A DNA stretch of 39,942 nt from NCBI GenBank assembly GCA_017619275.1, contig JAFZSR010000041.1, positions 1-39,942 of the forward strand. Direction: 5' to 3'. The position numbers and the translations under genes were made by a program. Position 1 is the first letter of the stretch. Every line of letters starts with the position of its first letter. Below are positions 14,975 to 23,622 of the stretch, piece after piece. The DNA is from Prevotella sp. (GTDB lineage Bacteria; Bacteroidota; Bacteroidia; Bacteroidales; Bacteroidaceae). The notes beneath the pieces are model-generated. The model made no database searches. It was given only the letters and a program-made list of their open reading frames with translations, and was not told the origin of the DNA.

Positions 14975-17605
14975 ATGAAAAGACTTTTTCTTAACTCATT
15001 TCCTGCTGTGCTGCTGACCGCAGCCTTTAGTTGGCTATGCGTAAGCAACGCACAAGCCCAGCTTTCGTCAAACCCCGACAAGTTCCTGGGCAACATCACC
15101 ACCCGTTACAATGTGGATGCCGGAGGTGGCGTAGCACCCTTCTGGCAACTCTGGAACCAAATCACTTGTGAGAACGAATCCAAATGGGGTTCGGTCGAGG
15201 GAACGCGTAATAGCTATAACTGGGGATGCGACAAGGCTTTCAACTATGCCAAGCAGCACAATTTCCCCTATAAGTTCCACGCCTTGGTATGGGGTGCCCA
15301 GTATCCCAACTGGTTCAGCGGTCTTTCGCTGAAAGAGCGCTACCAGTCCATCGTGAAATGGTTCGACGCCGTGAAGAAGAAATACTCCACCCTGCCCATG
15401 ATTGACGTGGTGAACGAGGCCGTGGGTAATCATCAAAACGGAAACGCGATGATGAAGGAGTCATTGGGCGGAGGAGGCAAGACCGGCTACGACTGGCTGA
15501 TCAAAGCCTTTGAAATGGCTTACGAGCGCTGGCCCGACGCCATCTTGATTTACAACGACTATAACACTTTCCAGTGGGACACAGACAACTATATCGACCT
15601 TGTCCGCACACTGCGTGACACGGGTTCGCCTATTGATGCCTACGGCTGTCAGTCGCACGATTTGACCGACTGCAGCCTTACCAAGTTCAAGCAGTCGGAA
15701 CAAAAAATCCAAACAGCACTGAAAATGCCGATGTACAGCACAGAATACGACATCGGTACAACCGACGATGCTTTGCAGCTGCAGCGCTATCAGGAGCAGA
15801 TTCCTTATATGTGGGAGAAAGACTACTGTGCGGGCATTACGCTTTGGGGCTACATCTACGGTGCCACTTGGACCACCGATGGCAACTCCGGCATCATCAA
15901 GAACGGTGTGGACCGTCCAGCCATGACCTGGCTGCGCCAATACATGGAGACCGAAGAGGCCAAGACAGCCGTCGGTCCGTTCCCCGGCATGAAGAAAGAG
16001 GCCTCCATCTATGTCAGGCCCAAGGACCTGAAGGTGGCCAAGGGCGATGTGCTGCCCATCAAGGTGCGCGCCAGCATGGCTACAAAGACCATCGAGAAGA
16101 TGGAACTTTACGTCGGCACGGAACTGATTGCCACCATGACCGAGGCTCCTTATCTGGCAGAGTATAACGTGCCGTCGAACGCTTCCACCGGTTGGAAGGA
16201 GCTGAAGGCCGTGGCCACCTGCACCGACGGCTCCACCTATGAGCGTCTGGCACGCTTCAACGTTCTCAGCTCTACGACGAAGCGCGAGCCATTCAAGGAT
16301 CCCGTTCCCGAACTGCCAGGCGCCATCGTTGCCACAGAATACGACAAGGGTGCCGCTGGCGTGTCTTATAACAATGCCACCCGCAACACGACCACTGCCA
16401 CCAAGGACGGTGCTTGGATGGAATACACCGTCGACGTGACGGAGGAGGGCATTTACGCCATGGACGTGGAGATAGCTGCCACAAACACCGGCGGCGCCTT
16501 CCACCTCGCTGAGTATGGACTGGACGACCTGACGTTCTTCACCGACATTGTCGAGGTGCCCAAGACGGGCAGCAGCACCAATTTCCAGACCATGCACTGC
16601 ATCCTGCAGAAGCCTTTCACGGTGGGCCGTCACACGCTTTGCCTGAATATCGACAAAGGCGGCTTCTTCGTCAAGAGCATGTCGTTCCGCCGCTATGAGA
16701 AAGACAGCGGCATCAGCGTGACCATCAGCTCCCTGTCGCCGGCAACCATCATGGTGGGTGACTCCACCACCATCAAGGTTACTGCGAAGAGCTCGTCGAG
16801 TACCATCGCCAGCGTTCAGTATTATGCCGACGACCTTTTGATTGGCACGCAGACAGAGGCTCCCTATGAGTTGGTTTACAAGCCCACCACCAAGGGCAGC
16901 TATTCTATCTCCGCCATCGCCACCGACGCTGAGGGCAAGGAGAACGTTTCGGCAAAGAGGACGCTGAAGGTGAATGGCCGGCGTACGCCTTACACCGCCG
17001 TCATCCAGATTCCTGGCACCTTCCAGGCCGAGAACTTCGACAAGGGCGGCGAGGGACTCACCTTCCACGATTCCGACAGTAATAGGGAAGGCGACTCCAA
17101 CTATCGCACAGATGCCGAGGGCGTAGATTTCGTGAAGGGTAACAACGGTGTGGCCATTGGCTATACGGCTACAGACGAATGGCTGGAGTACACCGTCAAC
17201 GTTAACGAGCCGGGCGAGTATTCGTGCGTGGCCACCGTTTCGTCGGGCACCACCAACTCCGGCTTCAAGCTCGGAGTGGTCAAGAACGGCTCCGTCAGAA
17301 ACCTGTGCCAAATCAACGTTCCCCAAACGGGCAACAACGACTGGGGCACGTATAAAGAGGTGACCGTGCAGAAGCTCGACCTGAACCTGGCTGAAGGTGA
17401 ACAGATTCTTCGAATCACCATCACCGGCAACAGCTGCAACATCGACAAGATTCAGCTGATCTGCACCAAGAACACCGGTATCAACGACGTTGAACAATCA
17501 ACGAATAACGTTCAACGGCCCATCTACAACCTTTCGGGCCAGAAGGTGAAGGGCAACTACAAGGGCATCATCATCCAAAATGGAAAGAAAGTGCTGAAGC
17601 GATAG
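14975..17605 (+). CDS. GH10 endo-1,4-beta-xylanase with alternating Ig-like and CBM6-like modules
   Basis: 876 residues from the ATG at 14975 (MKRLFLNSF), with a signal peptide ending QAQ. The GH10 barrel covers about 33-335: acid/base Glu148 in DVVNEA, nucleophile Glu257 in YSTEYD, and HALVWGAQYPNWF typical of the substrate cleft. Behind it are an Ig-like module (about 345-430), a CBM6-like beta-sandwich (about 440-580, DGAWMEYTVDV), a second Ig-like module (about 585-670) and a second CBM6-like sandwich (about 680-835, DEWLEYTVNV). The tail IYNLSGQKVKGN...GIIIQNGKKVLKR is the Prevotella C-terminal signature. It should cut the xylan backbone, with GH43/GH30 partners on the facing side trimming the products. 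It is followed 7 bases after the stop by a 29-bp hairpin. Confidence 0.95.
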   Translation: MKRLFLNSFPAVLLTAAFSWLCVSNAQAQLSSNPDKFLGNITTRYNVDAGGGVAPFWQLWNQITCENESKWGSVEGTRNSYNWGCDKAFNYAKQHNFPYKFHALVWGAQYPNWFSGLSLKERYQSIVKWFDAVKKKYSTLPMIDVVNEAVGNHQNGNAMMKESLGGGGKTGYDWLIKAFEMAYERWPDAILIYNDYNTFQWDTDNYIDLVRTLRDTGSPIDAYGCQSHDLTDCSLTKFKQSEQKIQTALKMPMYSTEYDIGTTDDALQLQRYQEQIPYMWEKDYCAGITLWGYIYGATWTTDGNSGIIKNGVDRPAMTWLRQYMETEEAKTAVGPFPGMKKEASIYVRPKDLKVAKGDVLPIKVRASMATKTIEKMELYVGTELIATMTEAPYLAEYNVPSNASTGWKELKAVATCTDGSTYERLARFNVLSSTTKREPFKDPVPELPGAIVATEYDKGAAGVSYNNATRNTTTATKDGAWMEYTVDVTEEGIYAMDVEIAATNTGGAFHLAEYGLDDLTFFTDIVEVPKTGSSTNFQTMHCILQKPFTVGRHTLCLNIDKGGFFVKSMSFRRYEKDSGISVTISSLSPATIMVGDSTTIKVTAKSSSSTIASVQYYADDLLIGTQTEAPYELVYKPTTKGSYSISAIATDAEGKENVSAKRTLKVNGRRTPYTAVIQIPGTFQAENFDKGGEGLTFHDSDSNREGDSNYRTDAEGVDFVKGNNGVAIGYTATDEWLEYTVNVNEPGEYSCVATVSSGTTNSGFKLGVVKNGSVRNLCQINVPQTGNNDWGTYKEVTVQKLDLNLAEGEQILRITITGNSCNIDKIQLICTKNTGINDVEQSTNNVQRPIYNLSGQKVKGNYKGIIIQNGKKVLKR

Positions 17606-17612
17606 TTAGCTC

Positions 17613-17815
17613 CAACAACGGATTGCACGGATTTCACGGATGTTTGCCATGCGCAGCCAATCCGTGAAATCCGTGCAATCCGTTGTTGATAAATGGCTGT
17701 CATCCGTTAAATCCGTGTAATCCGTTGTTGATAAATTGCAGTCAATCCGTGAAATCCGTGCAATCCGTTGTTGATAAATGGCTGTCATCCGTTAAATCCG
17801 TGTAATCCGTTGTTG
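17613..17815. repeat. Family C repeat array: 29-bp inverted repeat plus 85-bp tandem
   Basis: The arm 17613-17641 is a perfect 29-base complement of 17660-17688, with an 18-base loop. From 17658 a two-part unit (43 bases ending GGCTGT, then 42 bases ending TGCAGT) repeats: 17658-17742 and 17743-17815. The two 43-base halves are identical, implying recent duplication. Every half carries ATCCGTGNAATCCGTTGTTG. It starts 8 bases after the xylanase stop, so its first hairpin may terminate that gene. No spacer-like variable segments are present, so it is not CRISPR. Confidence 0.85.
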
Positions 17816-17949
17816 TAATAAGATAATTCTGTTCACCTGCTTGTTACCTGCAAAACATGCGAAACTTGAATTGGTTTTGCTTGCACAGGAAGAGGTGGAT
17901 GCTGAAATACCGAAACTGCATATTCATACAATTTCATCAGGAAATTGTT

Positions 17950-18022
17950 TACAGAAAAATCTCGTTCACTTTTTGAAAAATCTCGTTCGTTTTTTGAAAA
18001 AAGTGAACGAGATTTTTCTGTA
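17950..18022. repeat. Inverted repeat with AAAAATCTCGTTC motifs
   Basis: About 25 bases at 17950-17974 are the exact complement of 17998-18022, and the loop contains another copy of AAAAATCTCGTTC. The core AAAAATCTCGT is shared with the palindrome at 29704-29727. The stretch between 17816 and 17949 shows no gene or repeat. Confidence 0.7.
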
Positions 18023-18060
18023 TACTGTCCCTCCATCACAATAATGCATATCTATGCAAA

Positions 18061-18183
18061 GCGCAGCCACTCCCCTCCCCTTAAGGGGAGGGGCAGGGGT
18101 GGGGTCTGTATATTCTTCATTCGCAGGGATTTAGAGACCCCACCCCTAACCCCTCCCCTTGAAGGGAGGGGAGTGGCTGCGCG
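18061..18183. repeat. Family A palindromic repeat, copy 2
   Basis: Left arm 18061-18107 and right arm 18135-18183, with nested smaller palindromes around CCCCTTAAGGGG and CCCCTTGAAGGG. The outer ends GCGCAGCCACTCCCC match copy 4 (29557-29599), while the inner AACCCCTCCC part matches copies 1 and 3. About 35 bases to its right (ATTGGTCTTAATGACC) are also shared with the right flank of copy 4. Confidence 0.8.
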
Positions 18184-18270
18184 TCGTTTATTCCTAATTG
18201 GTCTTAATGACCATTTTGGGTTTAATGAAAAAGGAAAATGATTATGTTTGCAGACGCTAACAGAGATTTC

Positions 18271-18386
18271 TTTGCTTTTCCTGTTGTTTATTCGTACCTC
18301 TGGCTTCGCTGAAAGTACTCCCGCTCGAAAAAACAAAAGAAAAAGGACATTTTCTTTCGTTTTTTGCTCGCTTATTCGTACCTTTG
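18271..18386 (+). promoter_or_regulatory. Two promoter-like elements upstream of asd
   Basis: A distal pair is TTTG (18271-18274), 20 bases, TACCTCTG (18295-18302), one base off consensus. A proximal perfect -7 box TACCTTTG is at 18379-18386, with TTTC at the -33 place. Both -7 boxes are preceded by TTATTCG, as if this piece had been duplicated. The proximal one gives a 50-base leader to asd. Confidence 0.55.
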
Positions 18387-18438
18387 CAGCCGCATTTCGA
18401 ACAGCGAAAGGATAATCAACTCAAATTATAGAAACAAG

Positions 18439-19440
18439 ATGAAAGTAGCTATTGTGGGCGCCAGCGGCGCCGTGGGCCAGGAATTCCTGCGCCTGCTAGA
18501 CGAGAGACAGTTCCCCATGGACGAATTGGTGTTGTTCGGTTCGGAGCGTTCGGCCGGACGCAAATATAATTTCCAGGGAAAAGAGCTTACCGTGAAGATC
18601 TTGCAGCACAACGATGACTTCCGCGACATCGACATCGCCTTCGCCTCGGCCGGAGCCGGAACAAGTAAGGAGTTTGCCGCCGACATCACCAAGTATGGTT
18701 GCGTGATGATCGACAACAGCTCGGCTTTCCGCATGGACGATGACGTGCCCTTGGTGGTGCCCGAGTGTAATGCCAAGGATGCTCTGGTGCGCCCACGCGG
18801 CATCATCGCCAACCCCAACTGCACGACCATTATGATGGTGGTGGTGCTGCAGCCGCTGGAGCAGCTCAGCCACATCAAGCGCATCCACGTGGCCAGCTAT
18901 CAGAGCGCCAGCGGCGCCGGAGCAGCCGCCATGCAGGAGTTGCAGCAGCAGTACAAGGAGATTGTGGAGACGGGCGAGGTGAAGACCATCAAGAAGTTCC
19001 CCCACCAGCTGGCCTACAACGTGATTCCACAGATCGACGTGTTCCAGCCCAACGGCTACACGAAGGAGGAGATGAAAATGTTTAACGAGACGCGCAAGAT
19101 TATGCACACCGATGCCCGTTGCTCGGCCATGTGTGTGCGTGTGAGCTCGTTGCGCAGCCACAGCGAGAGCGTTTGGATTGAGACCGAGCGCCCCATCAGC
19201 GTGGAGGAGGCCCAGCAAGCCATTGCCAACGCACCCGGCTGCCGCCTCGTCGACGACCCCACCACCCTTACCTATCCCATGCCGCTCGACACGGCTGGCA
19301 AGGACGACGTCTTCGTGGGTCGTGTGCGCAAGGACCTGGCCAACGACAACGGCCTCACCTTCTGGCTCTCGGGCGACCAGATTCGCAAGGGCGCTGCGCT
19401 CAATGCCGTGCAGATAGGCGAGTACCTGGTGGCACAATAA
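18439..19440 (+). CDS. asd: Aspartate-semialdehyde dehydrogenase
   Basis: 333 residues from the ATG at 18439 ([16 protein letters not shown]). The in-frame extension back to 18364 begins within the promoter and is rejected. The Rossmann motif GASGAVGQ (7-14) binds NADP. The catalytic Cys128 lies in NPNCTT and the substrate-binding QSASGAG motif is at about 159-165. Length and motifs are normal. The enzyme reduces beta-aspartyl phosphate to aspartate semialdehyde, the branch point to lysine/diaminopimelate, threonine and methionine. It stands alone, with its own promoter and a strong shared terminator facing the convergent CoA-transferase gene. Confidence 0.97.
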   Translation: MKVAIVGASGAVGQEFLRLLDERQFPMDELVLFGSERSAGRKYNFQGKELTVKILQHNDDFRDIDIAFASAGAGTSKEFAADITKYGCVMIDNSSAFRMDDDVPLVVPECNAKDALVRPRGIIANPNCTTIMMVVVLQPLEQLSHIKRIHVASYQSASGAGAAAMQELQQQYKEIVETGEVKTIKKFPHQLAYNVIPQIDVFQPNGYTKEEMKMFNETRKIMHTDARCSAMCVRVSSLRSHSESVWIETERPISVEEAQQAIANAPGCRLVDDPTTLTYPMPLDTAGKDDVFVGRVRKDLANDNGLTFWLSGDQIRKGAALNAVQIGEYLVAQ

Positions 19441-19443
19441 TAG

Positions 19444-19556
19444 AAAAAACCCACCCCTAACCCCTCCCGTGCGGGAGGGGAGCTTAGTTAGACTTTGCTG
19501 CTGCAAGACTATATAGCTCCCCTCCTGTACGGGAGGGGTTAGGGGTGGGTTTTTTA
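19444..19556. repeat. Family A palindromic repeat, copy 3, acting as bidirectional terminator
   Basis: Arms 19444-19484 and 19515-19556 pair over about 40 bases, and each arm has its own nested GTGCGGGAGGGG-type palindrome. T-rich ends on both strands (GGGTTTTTTATTTT on plus, GGGTTTTTTC on minus) and a place between two convergent stops, 3 bases after asd and 2 before the CoA-transferase, make a terminator role very likely. It is the same element as copy 1 in the opposite orientation. Confidence 0.8.
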
Positions 19557-19558
19557 TT

Positions 19559-21061
19559 TTACTTCACGTACTCCGAGAAGTCCGTCAGGTGCATGTCGCC
19601 CTTGCGAGCCAGCGTGTCGTGCATGGCGAAGGCGGCGGTGAGGCAGTGGCGGGTGTGACCGCCGGTGCCCAGCTTCAAGTATTCGCGCAGCAGCGGACGG
19701 TAGTCGGGGTGTGCGCAGTTCTCGATGATGGCCTCGGCACGCTGCATAGGACTCTTGTGGCGCAGGTCGGCAATACCCTGTTCGGTGACGATGACGTTCA
19801 CGTCGTGCTCCGAAGAATCCTGGTGGGTGACGAAAGGCACAATCGACGAGATGAATCCGCCCTTGGCCGTCGACGGGCAGGTGAAGATGCTCAGGTAGGC
19901 GTTGCGCTCGAAGTCGCCGCTGCCGCCGATGCCGTTCATCATCTTCGTGCCGCTGATGTGGGTTGAGTTCACGTTGCCATAGAGGTCAACCTCGATGGCG
20001 GTGTTGATGGCGATGACGCCGAGGCGGCGGATGACGGCGGGATGGTTCGAGATCTCGCTCTGGCGCAGCGTCAGGTGATCCTTGAAGTAGCCGATGTTGT
20101 TATAGACCTGCATCAGGCAGTCGTTGCTGACGGTGAGCGAGCAGGCACTGGCGTCCTTCACACGGCCGTTGAGCATCATGTCGATGACCGAGTTCTGAAT
20201 CACCTCGGTGTAGATGTTGAAGTCGGGCACATGCTTGTCCTCGCCCAGTGCGCCCAGGATGGCGTTGGCCGTCGAGCCTACACCGCTCTGCAGGGGCAGG
20301 AACTCCTTGGGGATGCGGCCGGCGTGCAGCTCGCTGACGAGGAACTCGGCTGTGAGATAGCCAATCTTGTCGGTCACGGGGTCGCTGTCCTTGAAGGCGC
20401 GGGCCTCGTCGGGGATGTTGCAGTCGACCACGCCCACCAGCTTCTCGCGGGGGATGGAGACATAAGGCTTACCGATGCGGTCGCCCACGTTGAAGATGGG
20501 GATGGGCTTGCGATAAGGCGGGTCGAGCGGTTCGTAAACGTCGTGGATGTACTTGGCGTTGGGGCTGTGGAAACTGTTCAGCTCCAGGATGACCTTCTTG
20601 GCCAGGCGGGCAGCCGTGGGGCTGATGCCACCGGCTGCGGTCAGATAGACGCGGAACTCATCGCCCACTTCCTCAATGTCGCACACTTCCAGGATGGCCC
20701 AGTCCACCTGTCCGTAGAAACCGTAGCGCAGCTCCTGTGCCATGTGGCTCAGGTGCAGGTCGTTGTAGGGAATCTCTCCCATGTTCACGTGCTTGCGGAA
20801 GTCGGGGTTGGTGGTATAGGGGGCACGATAGAGCAGGGCCTGCGCATTGGCCAGGTCGCCGTCGGTCGACTGTCCGGTAGAGGCGCCGGTGAAGATGGCC
20901 ACCTTGAACTCGCGGCCTTCCTCATGCTCCTTCACGGCAATCTTAGCCAGTTCCTTTGTCGTTGCCTTGGCCACGCCAGCCGGCGTGAAGCCACTCATGG
21001 CGATGTGGTCGCCATTTTTAATCAACGCTGCTGCTTCAGCAGCGGTCAAACGTGTGTACAT
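19559..21061 (-). CDS. Acetyl-CoA hydrolase/transferase family, probable succinyl-CoA:acetate CoA-transferase
   Basis: 500 residues, cytosolic, the normal length for the family. Recognised by GFTPAGVAK (24-32), TGASTG, LQSGVGSTANAILGAL (258-272), FNIYTEVIQNS with the presumed catalytic Glu286, GGSGDFERNA and VTEQGIADLR. Members move CoA between acetate, succinate and propionate. In fermenting Bacteroidales this would link acetate formation with the succinate/propionate branch. The choice of acceptor cannot be read from sequence. A lipoprotein gene ends 36 bases upstream and no promoter box fits between them, so co-transcription is likely. Confidence 0.92.
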   Translation of the reverse strand: MYTRLTAAEAAALIKNGDHIAMSGFTPAGVAKATTKELAKIAVKEHEEGREFKVAIFTGASTGQSTDGDLANAQALLYRAPYTTNPDFRKHVNMGEIPYNDLHLSHMAQELRYGFYGQVDWAILEVCDIEEVGDEFRVYLTAAGGISPTAARLAKKVILELNSFHSPNAKYIHDVYEPLDPPYRKPIPIFNVGDRIGKPYVSIPREKLVGVVDCNIPDEARAFKDSDPVTDKIGYLTAEFLVSELHAGRIPKEFLPLQSGVGSTANAILGALGEDKHVPDFNIYTEVIQNSVIDMMLNGRVKDASACSLTVSNDCLMQVYNNIGYFKDHLTLRQSEISNHPAVIRRLGVIAINTAIEVDLYGNVNSTHISGTKMMNGIGGSGDFERNAYLSIFTCPSTAKGGFISSIVPFVTHQDSSEHDVNVIVTEQGIADLRHKSPMQRAEAIIENCAHPDYRPLLREYLKLGTGGHTRHCLTAAFAMHDTLARKGDMHLTDFSEYVK

Positions 21062-21097
21062 GATTGTTATTTACGATTTGTTGATACGATTTAGTCG

Positions 21098-21739
21098 TCA
21101 CTTTTTCCCTTTGAGCATATTCATCAGTTCCTTGTCGAGCAGGGTCAGCGTAGCCTCGTCGCCACTCTCGCCGTCGAAGAAGCGCAGGCAGAAATCCTTC
21201 TTGGCGGCTGCGGCCACCTTCATAAACATCTGCATGTCCTCGTCTTCGGCCATGCCGCTCATCAGCTCGGCGCTCATGGCTTTGCGCAGTTCGGGCGTTT
21301 CGAACACGGTGGCAAGCTGCTTGATGGTGATGCCGCTGAGTGCCTCTTTCGCCATCTTCATCTCCATGACCAGCTTGTCGCCGTCGATGCGCAGGTCGGT
21401 CAGCGTCATGCCATCTCCAACATCTTCGGGCAGCTCATCGCTTCCCACGGCAGCCACCAAAGCCAGCAGGTTGTTGGCCTGCTTCTCGGTCAGGTTGTCG
21501 AAGTCGAGGTTGTCAAGGGTGTTCTCATCAAATTCGCTCAGGTCGATGTTTTCCAGGTCGAGATCGTCCAATTCATCAACCGAGGTAATCTCTTTCAATG
21601 GTGTTTTTTCTTTCACCACCTTCTCGGTAACTTCCTCGCCGTTGGCATCTGCAGCGGCTTTCTTACTGTCCTTACAACTGGCAACTGCCATCACCAGGCC
21701 CAGCATCAGGGCCGTCATGAAAAAAAAGTGTTTCTTCAT
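21098..21739 (-). CDS. Acidic lipoprotein of unknown function
   Basis: 213 residues. The leader ends in a lipobox (MAVASC, Cys22). A very acidic, Leu/Asp-repetitive segment follows (about 52-85: DELDDLDLENIDLSEF), then a mixed alpha/beta domain (about 100-210) with DLRIDGDKLVMEMKMAKE and a Lys-rich end. I do not recognise a family. A DUF1307- or DUF4252-like surface fold is possible but unsupported. It heads the transcript with the CoA-transferase, which is metabolic, so their pairing may only reflect promoter sharing. Confidence 0.8.
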   Translation of the reverse strand: MKKHFFFMTALMLGLVMAVASCKDSKKAAADANGEEVTEKVVKEKTPLKEITSVDELDDLDLENIDLSEFDENTLDNLDFDNLTEKQANNLLALVAAVGSDELPEDVGDGMTLTDLRIDGDKLVMEMKMAKEALSGITIKQLATVFETPELRKAMSAELMSGMAEDEDMQMFMKVAAAAKKDFCLRFFDGESGDEATLTLLDKELMNMLKGKK

Positions 21740-21778
21740 CTTCGTAAATGTTTGTGGTTAATGGGTATAATTCGGGTG

Positions 21779-21810
21779 CAAAGGTACAAAAAAGAAAAGA
21801 GCCAAACAAA
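21779..21810 (-). promoter_or_regulatory. Promoter of the acidic lipoprotein / CoA-transferase unit
   Basis: TTTG (21810-21807), 20 bases, TACCTTTG (21786-21779) on the minus strand, 40 bases before the ATG: a full consensus. Confidence 0.8.
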
Positions 21811-21866
21811 GATTCTCCTTTCTTTTTTGCACCTTCAGCAAAAATTGCGTGCTCAATAGCAGCAGA

Positions 21867-21884
21867 AGCCGCAAATATGCGGCT
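21867..21884 (-). terminator. Hairpin after the imelysin operon
   Basis: AGCCGCA-AATA-TGCGGCT, a perfect 7-bp stem starting 17 bases after the stop of the di-heme gene. A T-run (CAATTTTTG) comes only about 20 bases later. The stem is nearly the same sequence as the hairpin at 34674-34689. Confidence 0.55.
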
Positions 21885-21900
21885 CACCCGACCGTTGGCC

Positions 21901-23610
21901 TTAGATGGATTCGATAAAGAAGATGATTTGGTCGCGTTCTTCCTTTGTGAGGTTTCGGAACTTGACCACGGTGTTGTAGGCGTCGCTTGTTCCTCCTTCT
22001 AGTCTACACCCGTGCCATAGAATGGCCTCCAGCACGTTGCGTGCCCGGCAGTCGTGGAGCCGCTCTGTGCCGCTGCCGCACTTGGCTGCCAGCCCCCTTC
22101 CCCAGAGTGGGGTGGTGCGGCACCAGCCGGTGCGAATGTCGTTCTTCATGAACAGGCGGTGCTGAACGAAGTCGGTGTAGGGCCAAATCTTTTGATGAGG
22201 ATAGCGTGGCATGTCGCTGTCGGCGGTGAAGAACTTTGCAGGGTCTTTGATGTGGTCGTCGCCCGTCTGCCACGACGGCCGGTGACAGTTGGCGCAGCCT
22301 ATTTGTGTAAAGAGCTGCTTGCCCCGTTTAAAGTCGTCGGTGGTGGTGTTGCGCGCAGCTGGAACGGCCAGTCCGCGGTGCCACACCATGAGGTTACGGT
22401 ACTGGTTGTCGGTCATTTCGGCATCGAGCTGCTTACTGGTCAGATAGGTGTAGATGTCGTTCTGCAGGTCGCCCGTGTGCCACTCTGGGTGCTCGTTCAG
22501 GGGGTCGATGCGCTTGATGTAGTCGGCAAATCCCGCTTGCACGTCAGGGTCGATTGAAGACTGTGTGGCGTAGTATTTGCCAGCCAGGTCGAGGTAGTGG
22601 TAGCGTCGGTCGGAGCGTGTGACATTGGTGATGTTCCAGATGGCATTTGCGCCGGCGGCGTCGAGGAGGGGACCACGCGAGAGTGCATAGGTGTAGCGCC
22701 GTACATACTTGGTGCCGTCGCCCTGCAGCGAGTTGCTGTAGAAGCTATTCCAGCTGTTGGTGGCCTGGTTCCACATGGCAGGGTTCAGTGCATCGATGCG
22801 TCCAATGCTGTTATAGTATTCGCTCTCAGCCTTCCACTGGGCGGTGATGTCCTCGTCGCTGATGGCATCGGTGAGTCCTGTGCCATAGATGCCGATGGTC
22901 GACTCGAGCAGCACGCCAATCTCGTTGTTGTACTCGTCCTCGGTGAGCGTGACGTCGGCACCGTCGCGGCTGACCACCACGGGAGCGTAGTAGGCACTAT
23001 AGGGGATGTCCACCTCGGGGTAGATGAGCGAGTAGGTCTCGCCATCGGGGAACTGATTGCCCCACTCGTCGGTGTATTCTTTCCAGGCGATGCGAATCTT
23101 GCTCTCGTCGATGGGGGCTTTGAAGGGTTTCACGGCTCCTGTCTGCGGCATACCGGCCACCGAGCGGATGTAGGCGTTGGTGGTCTTGTCGTAGATGACG
23201 AGCAGATAGCCATTGCGGTGCGCGTCGGCCTTGTACTCGGTTTGTCGGGCGCCATGTCCGTAGCCGGGATGGCAGTAGAGGCAGCCGCGGCGCACATAGA
23301 CAGGCCCCAGCCCGCGGAAGGCACCGTCGATGTTGGTGTTGTAGTCTTTTTCAAACAGATACTCGCCCTCGCTGAAAGCAGTCATCATGCCGGCATCCTC
23401 CACCGATTTGGTGGGTTGCTCGAATGCGGTGGCGGTGTTCACGCTGGTAGTGCCCAGCTGTCCACCGGCATAGTAGTCTTCGGGGAAGATGGTCGACAGG
23501 GGCTCACCGATCTCCCACGAGGGCAGGTCGCTGGCGTCGTCGCCATCCGAGCAGGCCGTGGCCATGAGCGCGCAGAGCAGCATGCTGCCCATCTTCTTTA
23601 GTCTGTTCAT
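21901..23610 (-). CDS. Di-heme oxidoreductase family (DUF1111) lipoprotein
   Basis: 569 residues, with a lipobox ending at Cys20 (ALMATAC). Two c-type heme sites are visible: CLYCH (110-114) and CANCH (439-443). The C-terminal half has the DUF1111 pattern TTPLWGRGL, RLHDCRARN and EAILWHG, ending IIFFIESI. Four extra cysteines (GWCR, AKCG, HDCR, HGCR) lie in this last part, which I believe is usual in Bacteroidota members. The family is related to MauG/bacterial cytochrome c peroxidases and is often encoded beside imelysins. It is last in a three-gene operon, 12 bases from the imelysin gene, and should face the periplasm or surface. Confidence 0.9.
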   Translation of the reverse strand: MNRLKKMGSMLLCALMATACSDGDDASDLPSWEIGEPLSTIFPEDYYAGGQLGTTSVNTATAFEQPTKSVEDAGMMTAFSEGEYLFEKDYNTNIDGAFRGLGPVYVRRGCLYCHPGYGHGARQTEYKADAHRNGYLLVIYDKTTNAYIRSVAGMPQTGAVKPFKAPIDESKIRIAWKEYTDEWGNQFPDGETYSLIYPEVDIPYSAYYAPVVVSRDGADVTLTEDEYNNEIGVLLESTIGIYGTGLTDAISDEDITAQWKAESEYYNSIGRIDALNPAMWNQATNSWNSFYSNSLQGDGTKYVRRYTYALSRGPLLDAAGANAIWNITNVTRSDRRYHYLDLAGKYYATQSSIDPDVQAGFADYIKRIDPLNEHPEWHTGDLQNDIYTYLTSKQLDAEMTDNQYRNLMVWHRGLAVPAARNTTTDDFKRGKQLFTQIGCANCHRPSWQTGDDHIKDPAKFFTADSDMPRYPHQKIWPYTDFVQHRLFMKNDIRTGWCRTTPLWGRGLAAKCGSGTERLHDCRARNVLEAILWHGCRLEGGTSDAYNTVVKFRNLTKEERDQIIFFIESI

Positions 23611-23622
23611 AACGCTACGTTT

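Noticed and set aside
15461-17497. 678-residue minus-strand frame
   Set aside because: Antisense shadow of the GH10 xylanase, caused by GC-rich third positions.
17606-17788. 60-residue minus-strand frame with TTDYTDLTD-like repeats
   Set aside because: It translates the family C DNA repeats and has no gene-like features; such frames often get annotated wrongly.
17613-17815. Possible CRISPR array
   Set aside because: The units are contiguous with no variable spacers, and no cas gene is near.
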